Assembly (NCBI RefSeq): GCF_003864255.1 | Contig: NZ_QWEZ01000002.1 | Span: 372,001 to 436,000 of the forward strand | Origin: Aestuariirhabdus litorea | GTDB taxonomy: Bacteria > Pseudomonadota > Gammaproteobacteria > Pseudomonadales > Aestuariirhabdaceae | Length of the DNA stretch: 64,000 bases | Reading direction: 5' to 3' | Shown here: positions 1 through 9,933 of the stretch, piece after piece | Layout of the letters: every line of letters starts with the position of its first letter | Position numbering within the stretch: position 1 is the stretch's first letter | The notes under the pieces: model-generated | Database searches by the model: none | What the model saw: the letters and a program-made list of their open reading frames with translations, nothing else | What the model was told of the DNA's origin: nothing | Program-made: the position numbers and the translations under genes

Positions 1-1495
<1,495 letters not shown>

Positions 1496-1505
1496 CTAGC
1501 GGCCG

Positions 1506-4160
1506 TCAAAAAGGGATATTCAGCCCGCTGTCCACTGTCAGCAGCTGTTGCTTAAACAGGGCCTGCAGCTTCTGCAGCGCCTCCTGGCTGTCGGCCTCAA
1601 AGCGCAGCACCAACACCGGGGTGGTGTTGGAGGCCCGCACCAGGCCCCAGCCCACCGGGTAATCGATCCGCAGGCCGTCGATGTCGGTGACGCTGCCCTT
1701 GCCGAATTTACCCTCACGTCCCATCTGGACCAGTTTCTCCACCAGTTCAAACTTGCTCTCTTCGGTCACCTCGATATTGATTTCGGGGGTGCTGATCCCC
1801 TCCGGGAAGGCGGCAAACAGCTCATCGGCGCTGCGCGACTCGACCCCCAGGATCTCCAGCAGGCGGGCTGCGCTGTAGAGACCATCATCAAAACCGTACC
1901 AGCGCTCCTTAAAGAAGATATGGCCACTCATTTCGCCGGCCAGCAGGGCACCGGTCTCTTTCATCTTGGCCTTGATCAGGGAGTGACCGGTTTTCCACAT
2001 CACCGGGCGTCCGCCGTAGCCGCTGATCAACGAGCTCAGGCGACGGGTGCACTTCACATCAAAGATGATGTCGGCACCCGGGTTACGGGCCACCACATCC
2101 TTGGCAAACATCATCAGCAGGCGATCGGGGTAGATGATCTTGCCCTGGTCGGTCACCACTCCGACGCGGTCGCCGTCGCCGTCGAAGGCGATACCCACAT
2201 CAGCCCCCTCGGCCTGCACCCGAGCAATCAGGTCCTGCAGGTTGGCGGGCTTACCGGGGTCGGGATGGTGGTTGGGGAAATTGCCGTCCACCTCGCAGAA
2301 GAGGGGCACCACATCGCAGCCTAGCTCCTCGAACAGGCGGGGGGCGATATCCCCGGCCACGCCGTTGCCGCAGTCGATTACCACCCTGAGCGGCTTGGCG
2401 ATGGCGACATCGTCGCGGATCCGCTCGATGTAGTTTTCCCGCAGATCCACCTGGCTAAACTCGCCCTGGCCGTGACTGAAGTCGCCACTGACAATGCGGT
2501 GGTAGAGGGCCTGGATCTGCTCGTTCGCCAGGGTGTTGCCGCCGATAACGATCTTGAAGCCATTGTAATCGGGCGGGTTATGGCTGCCGGTGACCATCAC
2601 CCCGGAGCGGCTATCGAGCTCATGGGTGGCGTAGTAGAGCACAGGCGTGGGAACCATGCCGATATTGATCACGTTACAGCCGGTCTTGAGGATGCCCTGG
2701 GCCAGGGTATCGCTGATCTCCGGGCTGGAGAGGCGGCCATCAAAACCCACCACCAGGGTCGACTCGCCCTGGGCCAGGGCTTCGCTGCCCAGCGCCATAC
2801 CCAGCAGGCGCACGGTATCACTCTGCAGGGTGTCACCCACCACCCCGCGAATATCGTAGGCGCGGAAGATGGACGCGGGTACATCGTTGCCCTCACCGAC
2901 ACCGTAGTCATCTCCCAGCAGCAGATCCTCATCCTGGTCGATATCCTCGATATCCAGGATATCGGTGGACTGGAACAGCGGCGCCATCTCGTCGGAGGTA
3001 TCGGGGAAATCGTTCTCGGCGGGTGCCTCGTCGTCGTTCACCTCCATCATCGGCGGGCTTGGGGCCTCCTCGGGCGTCTTGCTGGCCGCGGGCTTGGAGA
3101 CAGGGCGGGGCTGATGGGCACTGCTCTGTTTGAAGAACTCACCGATGGTGAGCGCTATGTTATGGAACATCTCCAGGGTAAAGGCGTTGCTCTGGGCCGG
3201 CTTGCGCTCCAGCAGCTGCTGGATGAAGGTGATTAACAAAGCGGTCTCGCGGCGCACCTCGCGATCAAACATTCGGTGGGCGATAAAGCTACTCACCAGA
3301 ATCAGGGCCAGCGCCACCAGCAGGGCCAGCAGCAGCGGCACCGCCGAGTTGGGGCCACCGGAGACCAGCTCGGCGGAGGGACGATATTCGATCCGCCACC
3401 ACTCATTACTGGTCACCCGGCTATAGGGGGCGACACTGGCGTCCCCGTTGCCGGTGCGGGCCAGCACTCGGGCGTTGTTGGCGTCAAAGCTCTGTACCAG
3501 CGCCACCTCACCAAGGGCACCATCGAAGCCGCTGAGCAGGTCACTGGCAATTCTCGCATCCCAGGACACCAGCACCGCCCCCAACAGGGGACCCTTGCTG
3601 CCTTCGCGCACCGGTGCCACCGCCAACAGCAGCTGCTTCTCGCCGACTGTATGCACTTCGGGGTGAATGCCAGGCTGGCCGCGACTCGCCTTACTGACCA
3701 TATCGCGGGCTGAAAAGTTCATGGGGGCAGGGCCGCTCTCATCGAGGCTGTTATCCCCCTTGAGCAGGACCCGCACCTGCAGCGCCTTGGGCAGGGCACT
3801 GGCAAAGCGTTGCTCCAGCCGATCGAGGGCGGCGTTATCCTGCGCCTTGGCGGCCGCCACCAGCTCGGCATCGGCGGCGATACCGGCCAGCTGCGCCTCC
3901 AGTCGGCGGAGCTGCTGGTTAACCAGCGAGGCGGCCTGGTTGAGCTGGGTCTGGGCGATCTCCTCACGGTGCTGGGCGTTCCCCGCGGCTACCAGCAGAA
4001 GGTAGATCAGCGCCAACGCCAACAGCAGCCCCAACAGAGCTCCTCCGGCGGCCACCACGCTGTACTTGAGGTTACTGCTCTTTTTATCGTGGCTTGCGCC
4101 ACCCGCTGCCTGCGGTGGCGCCGCTTCAGACTCTTTCGACTTTTTGGAAAACCCTTTCAC
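1506..4160 (-). CDS. algC: Phosphomannomutase/phosphoglucomutase with membrane-anchored N-terminal extension
   Basis: Interconverts hexose 6- and 1-phosphates for polysaccharide and LPS precursors. The C-terminal half, from VPASIFRAYDIRGVVGDT, is a complete alpha-D-phosphohexomutase: phosphoserine loop TGSHNPPDYNGFK, metal loop DGDGDRVG, sugar loop GEMSGHIFFKERW and phosphate loop RASNTTPVLVLRFEA. The N-terminal half carries one hydrophobic helix, an extracytoplasmic region of about 200 residues, a second helix (VPLLLALLVALALILVSSF) and an acidic linker. The frame stays open to ATG 4277, but that stretch is Arg/Ser-rich and overlaps coaBC. I prefer GTG 4160 (VKGFSKKSKE, 884 residues), which has GGGGACAGGA just upstream. 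Known AlgC proteins occur in short (about 460) and long membrane-anchored forms. A dut gene, usual between coaBC and algC, is absent. Confidence 0.9.
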   Translation of the reverse strand: MKGFSKKSKESEAAPPQAAGGASHDKKSSNLKYSVVAAGGALLGLLLALALIYLLLVAAGNAQHREEIAQTQLNQAASLVNQQLRRLEAQLAGIAADAELVAAAKAQDNAALDRLEQRFASALPKALQVRVLLKGDNSLDESGPAPMNFSARDMVSKASRGQPGIHPEVHTVGEKQLLLAVAPVREGSKGPLLGAVLVSWDARIASDLLSGFDGALGEVALVQSFDANNARVLARTGNGDASVAPYSRVTSNEWWRIEYRPSAELVSGGPNSAVPLLLALLVALALILVSSFIAHRMFDREVRRETALLITFIQQLLERKPAQSNAFTLEMFHNIALTIGEFFKQSSAHQPRPVSKPAASKTPEEAPSPPMMEVNDDEAPAENDFPDTSDEMAPLFQSTDILDIEDIDQDEDLLLGDDYGVGEGNDVPASIFRAYDIRGVVGDTLQSDTVRLLGMALGSEALAQGESTLVVGFDGRLSSPEISDTLAQGILKTGCNVINIGMVPTPVLYYATHELDSRSGVMVTGSHNPPDYNGFKIVIGGNTLANEQIQALYHRIVSGDFSHGQGEFSQVDLRENYIERIRDDVAIAKPLRVVIDCGNGVAGDIAPRLFEELGCDVVPLFCEVDGNFPNHHPDPGKPANLQDLIARVQAEGADVGIAFDGDGDRVGVVTDQGKIIYPDRLLMMFAKDVVARNPGADIIFDVKCTRRLSSLISGYGGRPVMWKTGHSLIKAKMKETGALLAGEMSGHIFFKERWYGFDDGLYSAARLLEILGVESRSADELFAAFPEGISTPEINIEVTEESKFELVEKLVQMGREGKFGKGSVTDIDGLRIDYPVGWGLVRASNTTPVLVLRFEADSQEALQKLQALFKQQLLTVDSGLNIPF

Positions 4161-4245
4161 AGTCCTGTCCCCAAGATCCAATGATTCTTTGTTATCTGTC
4201 GCAGCCCCTTCTGGCCGGCCGCGTCCCAAGTTAACGCTGCTCCGA

Positions 4246-5466
4246 TTAACGCTCGCCAGCTCCCATCTGCTGTGCAAACAGCTCGATCAGGCTACCAGCC
4301 ACGATCGATTTTGAGGCCTGCGTAAAGGCCTGTTCAAGATTCTCGCCCAGTACCGTGACCGCATTCTCATCGCTGTTGAAGCCGATCCCCGTCGCAGCCA
4401 CGTCATTGGCCACAACCAGGTCCAGCCCCTTGCGGCGGCGCTTGTCGTCCGCATAACTGAGCAGGTCACGGGTTTCCGCCGCGAAGCCGACCACAAAGGG
4501 CTTATCAGCCAGTGCAGCCACCGAAGCGACGATATCGGGGTTACGCACCAGGGTAATCTGCATCGAGTCCTGCTCGAGGCTGGCATCCTTTTTGATCTTA
4601 TGCGGCTGTACTTCGGCAGGGCGGTAATCCGCTACCGCCGCGCAAGCGATAAAGAGGTCGCTCCCCGCCACCTCGCGGTGCACCGCCTCATACATCGACT
4701 GCGCACTGGTGACATCAACGCGGCGAACCCCCTTCGGCGACTCCAGCGCAACGGGGCCGGTGATCAACACCACCTCAGCGCCGGCGAGCCGGGCCGCCTC
4801 TGCCAGCGCGAAACCCATCTTGCCGGAACTGTGGTTGGAGAGGTAGCGCACCGGGTCCAGCGCTTCCCGCGTTGGACCGGCAGTAATCACCACCCGTTTG
4901 CCCGCCAGCAGGGGGGGGGCAAATGCGGTGCACACCCCCGCCACCAGATCCGCCACCTCCAGCATACGGCCCGGCCCCACATCGCCGCAGGCCTGTGACC
5001 CCTCCCCCGGGCCCAACAAACGGATCCCCCGCTCGCTGAGCAGGTCGCAGTTTCTCCGGGTTGCCGGGTTCCGCCACATCGCCTGGTTCATGGCCGGGGC
5101 CAGCACGATGGGGGCATCGGTCGCCAGGCAGAGGGTGGAGAGCAGGTCGCCGGCGTGGCCATGGGCCAGACGGGCAATGAAATCGGCAGTGGCCGGTGCC
5201 ACCACGACCAGATCGGCCCAGCGAGCCAGCTCAATGTGCCCCATGGCCGCTTCCGCCGCCGGATCCAGCAGATCGGAGGAAACCGGGTTGCCCGACAGCG
5301 CCTGCATCGTCAGGGGGGTAATAAACTGCTGGCTACCGCGGGTCATCACCACCCGCACCTCGGCCCCTTGATCCTGGAGCCTGCGCACGAGATCGGCGCT
5401 CTTGTAAGCCGCCACCCCGCCGGTGATACCGAGAACAATCTGTTTATTCGCTAAGCACTGCATCAA
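4246..5466 (-). CDS. coaBC: Bifunctional phosphopantothenoylcysteine decarboxylase/synthetase
   Basis: Two consecutive steps of coenzyme A synthesis: CoaB joins cysteine to 4'-phosphopantothenate with CTP, and CoaC decarboxylates the product using FMN. The 406-residue protein has the flavoprotein CoaC domain first (IVLGITGGVAAYKSADLVR, VVVAPATADFIARLAHG, APAMNQAMW, catalytic cysteine in ACGDVGPGRM). The CoaB domain follows (RVVITAGPTREALDPVRYLSN, SSGKMG, AAVADYRP, HKIKK). Length is normal. The start could be either of two tandem ATGs (5466 or 5463). It is divergent from radC, the common gammaproteobacterial arrangement, and leads a minus-strand operon into algC. Confidence 0.96.
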   Translation of the reverse strand: MMQCLANKQIVLGITGGVAAYKSADLVRRLQDQGAEVRVVMTRGSQQFITPLTMQALSGNPVSSDLLDPAAEAAMGHIELARWADLVVVAPATADFIARLAHGHAGDLLSTLCLATDAPIVLAPAMNQAMWRNPATRRNCDLLSERGIRLLGPGEGSQACGDVGPGRMLEVADLVAGVCTAFAPPLLAGKRVVITAGPTREALDPVRYLSNHSSGKMGFALAEAARLAGAEVVLITGPVALESPKGVRRVDVTSAQSMYEAVHREVAGSDLFIACAAVADYRPAEVQPHKIKKDASLEQDSMQITLVRNPDIVASVAALADKPFVVGFAAETRDLLSYADDKRRRKGLDLVVANDVAATGIGFNSDENAVTVLGENLEQAFTQASKSIVAGSLIELFAQQMGAGER

Positions 5467-5536
5467 CAGCCCATCTAGGTAAGTAGGTGATTACAAACCA
5501 GTAAAGATACCACTCTCTGTTGGCGTTGCGTAGTCC

Positions 5537-5552
5537 GTCGCGGAGCCGCGAC
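5537..5552. repeat. Perfect 16-bp inverted repeat between coaBC and radC
   Basis: GTCGCGGAGCCGCGAC is two 7-base arms around AG, in the 150-base gap between the divergent coaBC and radC starts. There is no T-run, so it is not an obvious terminator. It may be a regulatory site or transcript structure for either promoter; no known operator is recognised. Confidence 0.4.
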
Positions 5553-5616
5553 ATCATTTTCAAAACTGCTATGGTGTTAGTGGTTATGTCATATAGATAA
5601 GCAACAGGGAGGTTGC

Positions 5617-6303
5617 ATGGCAATTACCGACTGGCCCGCCACGGAGCGGCCGCGAGAGAAACTGCTCGCGCGGGGGCCCGCCAGCCTCAGCGATGCCGAG
5701 CTCCTCGCCATCTTTCTCAGAACCGGTCTCCCCGGCCGGAGCGCTGTCGACCTGGCCCGGGGGCTGTTACTCCGCTTTGGCAGCCTGCGGGCGCTACTGG
5801 AGGCCGACCGCCAGGGCTTCTGTGCAGAGGCCGGGCTGGGTCCGGCCAAGTTCTGCCAGCTGCAGGCGGTTCTGGAGATGGCCAAACGGCACCTCGACAG
5901 CGAGCTTAAGCGGGGGGACGCCCTTACCAGTAGCCAGGCCACCCGTCACTTCCTCAGTACCTGCTTGCGCCACCATCAGCGGGAGGTGTTCGCCTGTCTG
6001 TTTCTCGACAGCCAGCACCGGGTACTGGGGTTTGAGGAGCTGTTTATGGGCACCATCGACTGCGCCTCCATCCACCCCCGGGAGATTGTTAAACGCAGCC
6101 TAGCCTACAACGCTGCGGCGGTTATCCTTGCCCACAACCACCCCAGCGGTGTCGCCGAGCCCAGTGGCGCCGACCGGCAGATCACTGAGCGCCTGATAGC
6201 GGCCCTTGCGCTGGTGGATGTGCGGGTGCTTGACCACATGGTGGTGGGGGAGCGCTGCGTTACCTCCTTTGCCGAGCGGGGGCTGATGCCGGCGCCGGGC
6301 TGA
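5617..6303 (+). CDS. radC: RadC family JAB/MPN-domain protein
   Basis: RadC proteins combine an N-terminal helix-hairpin-helix-like domain with a C-terminal JAMM-type metalloprotease-like domain; the cellular role remains unclear despite the old DNA-repair name. The 228-residue product starts [17 protein letters not shown] with a good ribosome site (AGGGAGG) before ATG 5617. It carries the UPF0758 signature: [15 protein letters not shown], then the metal-ligand cluster [15 protein letters not shown] (HxH plus downstream Asp). It is divergent from coaBC and upstream of rpmB-rpmG, the standard radC context. Confidence 0.95.
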   Translation: MAITDWPATERPREKLLARGPASLSDAELLAIFLRTGLPGRSAVDLARGLLLRFGSLRALLEADRQGFCAEAGLGPAKFCQLQAVLEMAKRHLDSELKRGDALTSSQATRHFLSTCLRHHQREVFACLFLDSQHRVLGFEELFMGTIDCASIHPREIVKRSLAYNAAAVILAHNHPSGVAEPSGADRQITERLIAALALVDVRVLDHMVVGERCVTSFAERGLMPAPG

Positions 6304-6347
6304 GGCCGCTGCCAGGGGCCGACGGGGTTAAAATATCGCCAATTTTG

Positions 6348-6376
6348 TTGCACCACCCAGACCCTTCTGGTATAAA
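6348..6376 (+). promoter_or_regulatory. Sigma-70 promoter for rpmB-rpmG
   Basis: TTGCAC (6348-6353) and TATAAA (6371-6376) are separated by exactly 17 bases, close to the sigma-70 consensus. It lies about 120 bases before the rpmB start, so transcription would begin near 6383 and give a leader of roughly 115 bases. Confidence 0.65.
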
Positions 6377-6389
6377 GCACTGCTCTTTA

Positions 6390-6415
6390 GGGGGGCCCGC
6401 GCGAAATAGCCCCCT
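6390..6415 (+). other. Stem-loop in the rpmB leader
   Basis: GGGGGGC (6390-6396) can pair with GCCCCCT (6409-6415) around a 12-base loop, just after the predicted transcription start of the L28/L33 operon. Ribosomal protein operons often have structured, feedback-controlled leaders, but no known motif is recognised here and function is inferred. Confidence 0.35.
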
Positions 6416-6498
6416 TCGGCGATCTACTCGCTTCCCGCATTCAGATTTCATTGGTCTTGGCGGCCCCGTGCCGGCAAGTGGTTGAGAGGCTTTTTAAC

Positions 6499-6735
6499 AT
6501 GTCTAAGGTTTGTCAGGTAACTGGAAAGCGTCCAGTAACCGGAAATAACGTATCACACGCTCAAAACAAAACGCGCCGTCGTTTTTCACCCAACCTGCAC
6601 TATCATCGTTTCTGGGTTGAGTCCGAGAAGCGCTTTGTGCGTCTGCGCGTTTCTGCCAAGGGCATGCGCGTAATTGATAAGCGCGGCATCGACAGCGTAC
6701 TGGTCGATCTTCGCAGCCGTGGCGAGAAGGTATAA
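6499..6735 (+). CDS. rpmB: 50S ribosomal protein L28
   Basis: Structural protein of the large ribosomal subunit. The 78-residue product starts [20 protein letters not shown] and continues with [20 protein letters not shown], matching bacterial L28 over its whole length. ATG 6499 is chosen because it has GAGAGG upstream and gives the exact family size; the frame is open further upstream. rpmG follows after 12 bases, the conserved pairing. Confidence 0.97.
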   Translation: MSKVCQVTGKRPVTGNNVSHAQNKTRRRFSPNLHYHRFWVESEKRFVRLRVSAKGMRVIDKRGIDSVLVDLRSRGEKV

Positions 6736-6747
6736 GGAGAAAATCCC

Positions 6748-6903
6748 ATGCGTGATAAAATCAAAATGGTATCTTCCGCTGGTACCGGTCATTTTTACAC
6801 CACCGACAAGAACAAGCGCACCACCCCCGATAAGCTGGTGATGAAGAAGTTCGACCCGGTTGTGCGTAAGCATGTTGAGTACAAGGAGAGCAAGATCAAG
6901 TAA
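6748..6903 (+). CDS. rpmG: 50S ribosomal protein L33
   Basis: Small, basic large-subunit protein of 51 residues, reading [20 protein letters not shown], then [20 protein letters not shown] and [11 protein letters not shown]. It has no CxxC pairs, so it is the zinc-free form. ATG 6748 has TAAGGAGA at ideal spacing. It is co-transcribed with rpmB, and a strong terminator lies about 30 bases after the stop. Confidence 0.96.
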   Translation: MRDKIKMVSSAGTGHFYTTDKNKRTTPDKLVMKKFDPVVRKHVEYKESKIK

Positions 6904-6932
6904 CTTTGATTCTGCCTCCCGGTACGAAAAGG

Positions 6933-6953
6933 CCCGCCTACGCGGGTTTTTTT
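6933..6953 (+). terminator. Rho-independent terminator after rpmG
   Basis: CCCGC/GCGGG stem around a short CTAC loop followed by seven T residues, just downstream of rpmG. It ends the rpmB-rpmG transcript before trhP. Confidence 0.85.
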
Positions 6954-7013
6954 ATGACAGCAGAAAACTTTTGTCTGTTTTTTGTGCAGCACACCCCAAC
7001 CTGAGACTGAACC

Positions 7014-8360
7014 ATGAAACCTGAACTGCTCTCCCCGGCGGGAACCCTGAAAAACATGCACTATGCCTTTGCCTACGGCGCCGACGCCGTCTATGCAGGG
7101 CAGCCCCGCTACAGCCTGCGGGTCCGCAACAACGACTTCAAGCTCGACAACCTCGAGCAGGGAATCCAGATCGCCCACCAGCTCGGCAAGCAGTTTTACC
7201 TCGCCAGCAACATCGCGCCGCACAACAGCAAGGTTAAAACCTACATGGAGGATATCGCGCCCGTCATCGCCATGGGCCCGGATGCTCTGATCATGTCGGA
7301 TCCCGGCCTGATCATGCTGGTCCGCGAGCGCTGGCCCGAGATGCCGATCCACCTGTCGGTACAGGCTAACGTGGTCAACTATGCCGCCGTCAAGTTCTGG
7401 TACAAGATGGGTGTCAGCCGCATTATTCTCTCCCGCGAACTCTCCCTCGACGAGATCGAGGAGATCCGCATGCAGTGCCCGGAGATGGAGCTGGAGGTCT
7501 TTGTTCACGGCTCACTCTGTATCGCCTACTCGGGCCGCTGCCTGCTGTCGGGTTACATCAACCACCGCGATCCCAATCAGGGCACCTGCACCAACGCCTG
7601 CCGCTGGAAATACGATGCCCACGAGGCCACCGAGACCGCATCCGGAGATGTAGTGCCGGTGCAAGTGATGGACCCGGCCAGGGATGCGGTTCAGCCGCAG
7701 TTAGGGGAGGGCGCTCCCACTGACCAGATCGTCCTGTTACAGGAGCAGGGCCGCCCCGATGACTATATGCCGGCGTTCGAGGATGAGCACGGCACCTATA
7801 TCATGAACTCCAAAGACCTGCGCGCCATCCAGCACGTCGAGCGGCTGACCCGGATGGGGATCCACTCCCTCAAGATCGAAGGGCGCACCAAGTCTCACTA
7901 CTACGTGGCCCGCACCGCGCAGGTCTACCGCCAGGCGATCGATGATGCGGCCGCCGGCAAGCGTTTTGACCGGGGCTTGATGGACACTCTGGAAAACCTG
8001 GCCAGCCGCGGTTACACCGAGGGTTTCTACCGGCGCCATGTTCACGACGAATACCAGAACTACGAGCGCGGAAACTCCGTCAGCACCACCCAGCAGTTTG
8101 TTGGTGAAGTGGTTGAGTGCGATCAGGGAATGGTGACCATTGATGTTAAAAACCGTTTCCAGCTGGGGGACCAGCTGGAGCTTATGACCCCCCAGGGCAA
8201 TCACCGCTTTACCCTGACCTCACTGCTCAACCGCAAGGGGTCCGCCATCGAGGTGGCACCGGGTAACGGTCACCGTGTCCGCTTCCCGGTGGGCGACCTC
8301 GAGGTGGACCCTTACGCACTATTGGTGCGTGACCTGCCCTCAGGCGCTGGCGGCCAGTAG
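7014..8360 (+). CDS. trhP: Peptidase U32 family tRNA hydroxylation protein TrhP (YegQ)
   Basis: In E. coli, TrhP (YegQ) supports prephenate-dependent formation of 5-hydroxyuridine at the tRNA wobble position. The 448-residue protein starts KPELLSPAGTLKNMHYAFAY and carries the U32 signature EVFVHGSLCIAYSGRCLLS, the cysteine-bearing GTCTNACRWKY, and SLKIEGRTKSHYYVA. Length matches YegQ (about 450). The older protease annotation is probably misleading for this subfamily. It sits alone on the plus strand; its 3' end overlaps the convergent EAL gene by 21 bases. Confidence 0.9.
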   Translation: MKPELLSPAGTLKNMHYAFAYGADAVYAGQPRYSLRVRNNDFKLDNLEQGIQIAHQLGKQFYLASNIAPHNSKVKTYMEDIAPVIAMGPDALIMSDPGLIMLVRERWPEMPIHLSVQANVVNYAAVKFWYKMGVSRIILSRELSLDEIEEIRMQCPEMELEVFVHGSLCIAYSGRCLLSGYINHRDPNQGTCTNACRWKYDAHEATETASGDVVPVQVMDPARDAVQPQLGEGAPTDQIVLLQEQGRPDDYMPAFEDEHGTYIMNSKDLRAIQHVERLTRMGIHSLKIEGRTKSHYYVARTAQVYRQAIDDAAAGKRFDRGLMDTLENLASRGYTEGFYRRHVHDEYQNYERGNSVSTTQQFVGEVVECDQGMVTIDVKNRFQLGDQLELMTPQGNHRFTLTSLLNRKGSAIEVAPGNGHRVRFPVGDLEVDPYALLVRDLPSGAGGQ

Positions 8361-9581
8361 TTGATCTGCGCGTACGTCGAGGCACAGCACGGCCTGCTGG
8401 CCCAGGCTGCTGAAGAACCCCAGCGACAGCGTCATGCACAGGTCTCCGTCGGTGGCGCTCATGTAGGGACGCGAGAAGTGCACGCGGCCCGGTGCCGCCA
8501 TTGCGCGACGAAAGTAGCTGCGCCTTGACCAGCAGGCGCCGCTGCTGTCGAGCAGGGGTGTAAACCGCTGCTCACTGCCCGCCTTAACTGCGGGTTGCAG
8601 CAGCGCCTCTCCCTGTTGCACCCCGCGCCGGTCGAGCAGATAGCAACGCAGAGCCCGATCCTCTTTCATCAGGCAATCACAGGCGCTGTGCAGGTTGTCG
8701 CTATGGCTCACATGCTGCGCTGCGCGCTGCATGCGCTCACTGAAGCGGTTTCGCCACTGAACGTAGCTGTTATCCAGCTGCTGGCTCGACCTGAGGCTGG
8801 TTTCGTGTAACCGGTGAATGGTGTTGATCACCGATTCATTGTGGGCCAGAAAGCCCGCCTCGGGGTGCGCGAGGTAGTAGCCTTGCAGCAGATCCACCTC
8901 GGTTTCCATCGCGATCATCGCCTGTTCGCGGGTTTCAACGCCTTCGATCAGGGTCAGTGCACCTGTTTCGCGGATCAGGGCGATCAGGCGCGGCAGGATG
9001 CGCCGCACCTGCGGCTTGCTCTCCGCCTGCACAATATTACTGCGATCCAGTTTGACGATGTCCGGCTCGATACGCCAGATGCGGTTGAAGTTGGACTCTC
9101 CGGCGCCGAAGTCGTCGATCGCCACCAGAAACCCGAGCTCCTTGTAGAAGGCAACAATGTCGTGCAGCAGGCTTTCATCGCGAAAGCGCTTCTCGAGAAT
9201 TTCGATTACCACCTGCTGCGGTCGCAGCCCATACTCCGCCAGCAGCGACCAGAGGCGCTGGGGGGCCGCCAGGTCCCGGGTTGCGGTTTCCGGGTTGACG
9301 TTGATGAACAGCCACTGCCCCCGGGCTCGCTGAGCCGCGTAGTTTTGCAGATGGAGTGCGCGTATCCGGCTATCCAGCAGATACTCTTCATCCAGCCGGC
9401 TGGCCAGCTGAAACAGCTGTAGGGGTGGTACCGTTCGCTCGTCGGAGCTGGAGCGCACCAGGGCTTCATAGCCAACCACCCGCTGATGCGAAAGGCTCAC
9501 GATCGGCTGGAAGTGACTGTACAGGCTGAGCCCACGATACTGGTCGTGAAATCCCTGGCGATTGATGGACGACAAATGCAT
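8340..9581 (-). CDS. EAL-domain c-di-GMP phosphodiesterase with C-terminal sensor (YkuI_C-like)
   Basis: Predicted to hydrolyse cyclic di-GMP to pGpG. Of 413 residues the first 250 form an EAL domain with the key motifs present: YEALVRS, FINVNPET, VIEILEKR, AIDDFGAGESN, VKLDRS, IEGVET and LLQGYYLA, so activity is plausible. The C-terminal 150 residues (…YFRRAMAAPGRVHFSRPYMS…MTLSLGFF) resemble the PAS/Cache-like domain behind EAL in Bacillus YkuI. No signal peptide or membrane helix is visible, so it should be cytoplasmic. The start has no good ribosome site. A hairpin in its presumed leader may attenuate transcription. Confidence 0.85.
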   Translation of the reverse strand: MHLSSINRQGFHDQYRGLSLYSHFQPIVSLSHQRVVGYEALVRSSSDERTVPPLQLFQLASRLDEEYLLDSRIRALHLQNYAAQRARGQWLFINVNPETATRDLAAPQRLWSLLAEYGLRPQQVVIEILEKRFRDESLLHDIVAFYKELGFLVAIDDFGAGESNFNRIWRIEPDIVKLDRSNIVQAESKPQVRRILPRLIALIRETGALTLIEGVETREQAMIAMETEVDLLQGYYLAHPEAGFLAHNESVINTIHRLHETSLRSSQQLDNSYVQWRNRFSERMQRAAQHVSHSDNLHSACDCLMKEDRALRCYLLDRRGVQQGEALLQPAVKAGSEQRFTPLLDSSGACWSRRSYFRRAMAAPGRVHFSRPYMSATDGDLCMTLSLGFFSSLGQQAVLCLDVRADQLLAASA

Positions 9582-9933
9582 GGATATTGTTACAACTAAC
9601 CATTGTCAGTCTGCAAGTAAACCCGAAGCCCGGGTTTTGCTCAATCCCATCCGCACCCTCACGTCCTGAAAACGCATCAACCTTGATTTTGGGCAAAAAA
9701 AACCCTGGCGATCGGGGGAGAGGCCAGGGCAATGCATAATCCATAGAATGAGGAATGTCTCATCGGGGTTCATAGTAGCCGACCGGCACCCGGGCCTCTA
9801 TGCGTAGATATGGCTATCCCGTTTCGGTTTATACCTATACGGGCTCCTATCTTCAGTGCGCTCCCCTCGCGGATCCACGCGCCAACCCGTGGCCAGAACG
9901 ATATACTGGGCGAAACCACTACCGGAGTACCCC
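9582..9933. other. Intergenic region between the EAL gene and the NMNAT-Nudix gene
   Basis: This 352-base gap between divergent genes has no convincing ORF. It holds a small AAACCCG/CGGGTTT stem at 9619-9637, a minus-strand terminator-like hairpin at 9695-9729, and a ribosome-binding GGAG before the ATG at 9934. Promoters for both genes presumably lie here, but I see no clear -35/-10 pair. Confidence 0.5.
9695..9729 (-). terminator. Minus-strand terminator-like hairpin upstream of the EAL gene
   Basis: CCCTGGC (9703-9709) pairs with GCCAGGG (9723-9729). On the minus strand the stem is followed by a run of eight T residues (A-run at 9695-9702). No minus-strand gene precedes it for several kb, so it may be a leader attenuator of the EAL gene or a block to antisense transcription. 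Confidence 0.55.

Noticed and set aside
9582-9933. c-di-GMP riboswitch before the EAL gene
   Set aside because: No match to the conserved elements of the GEMM-type aptamers that I can recall; only simple hairpins are present.
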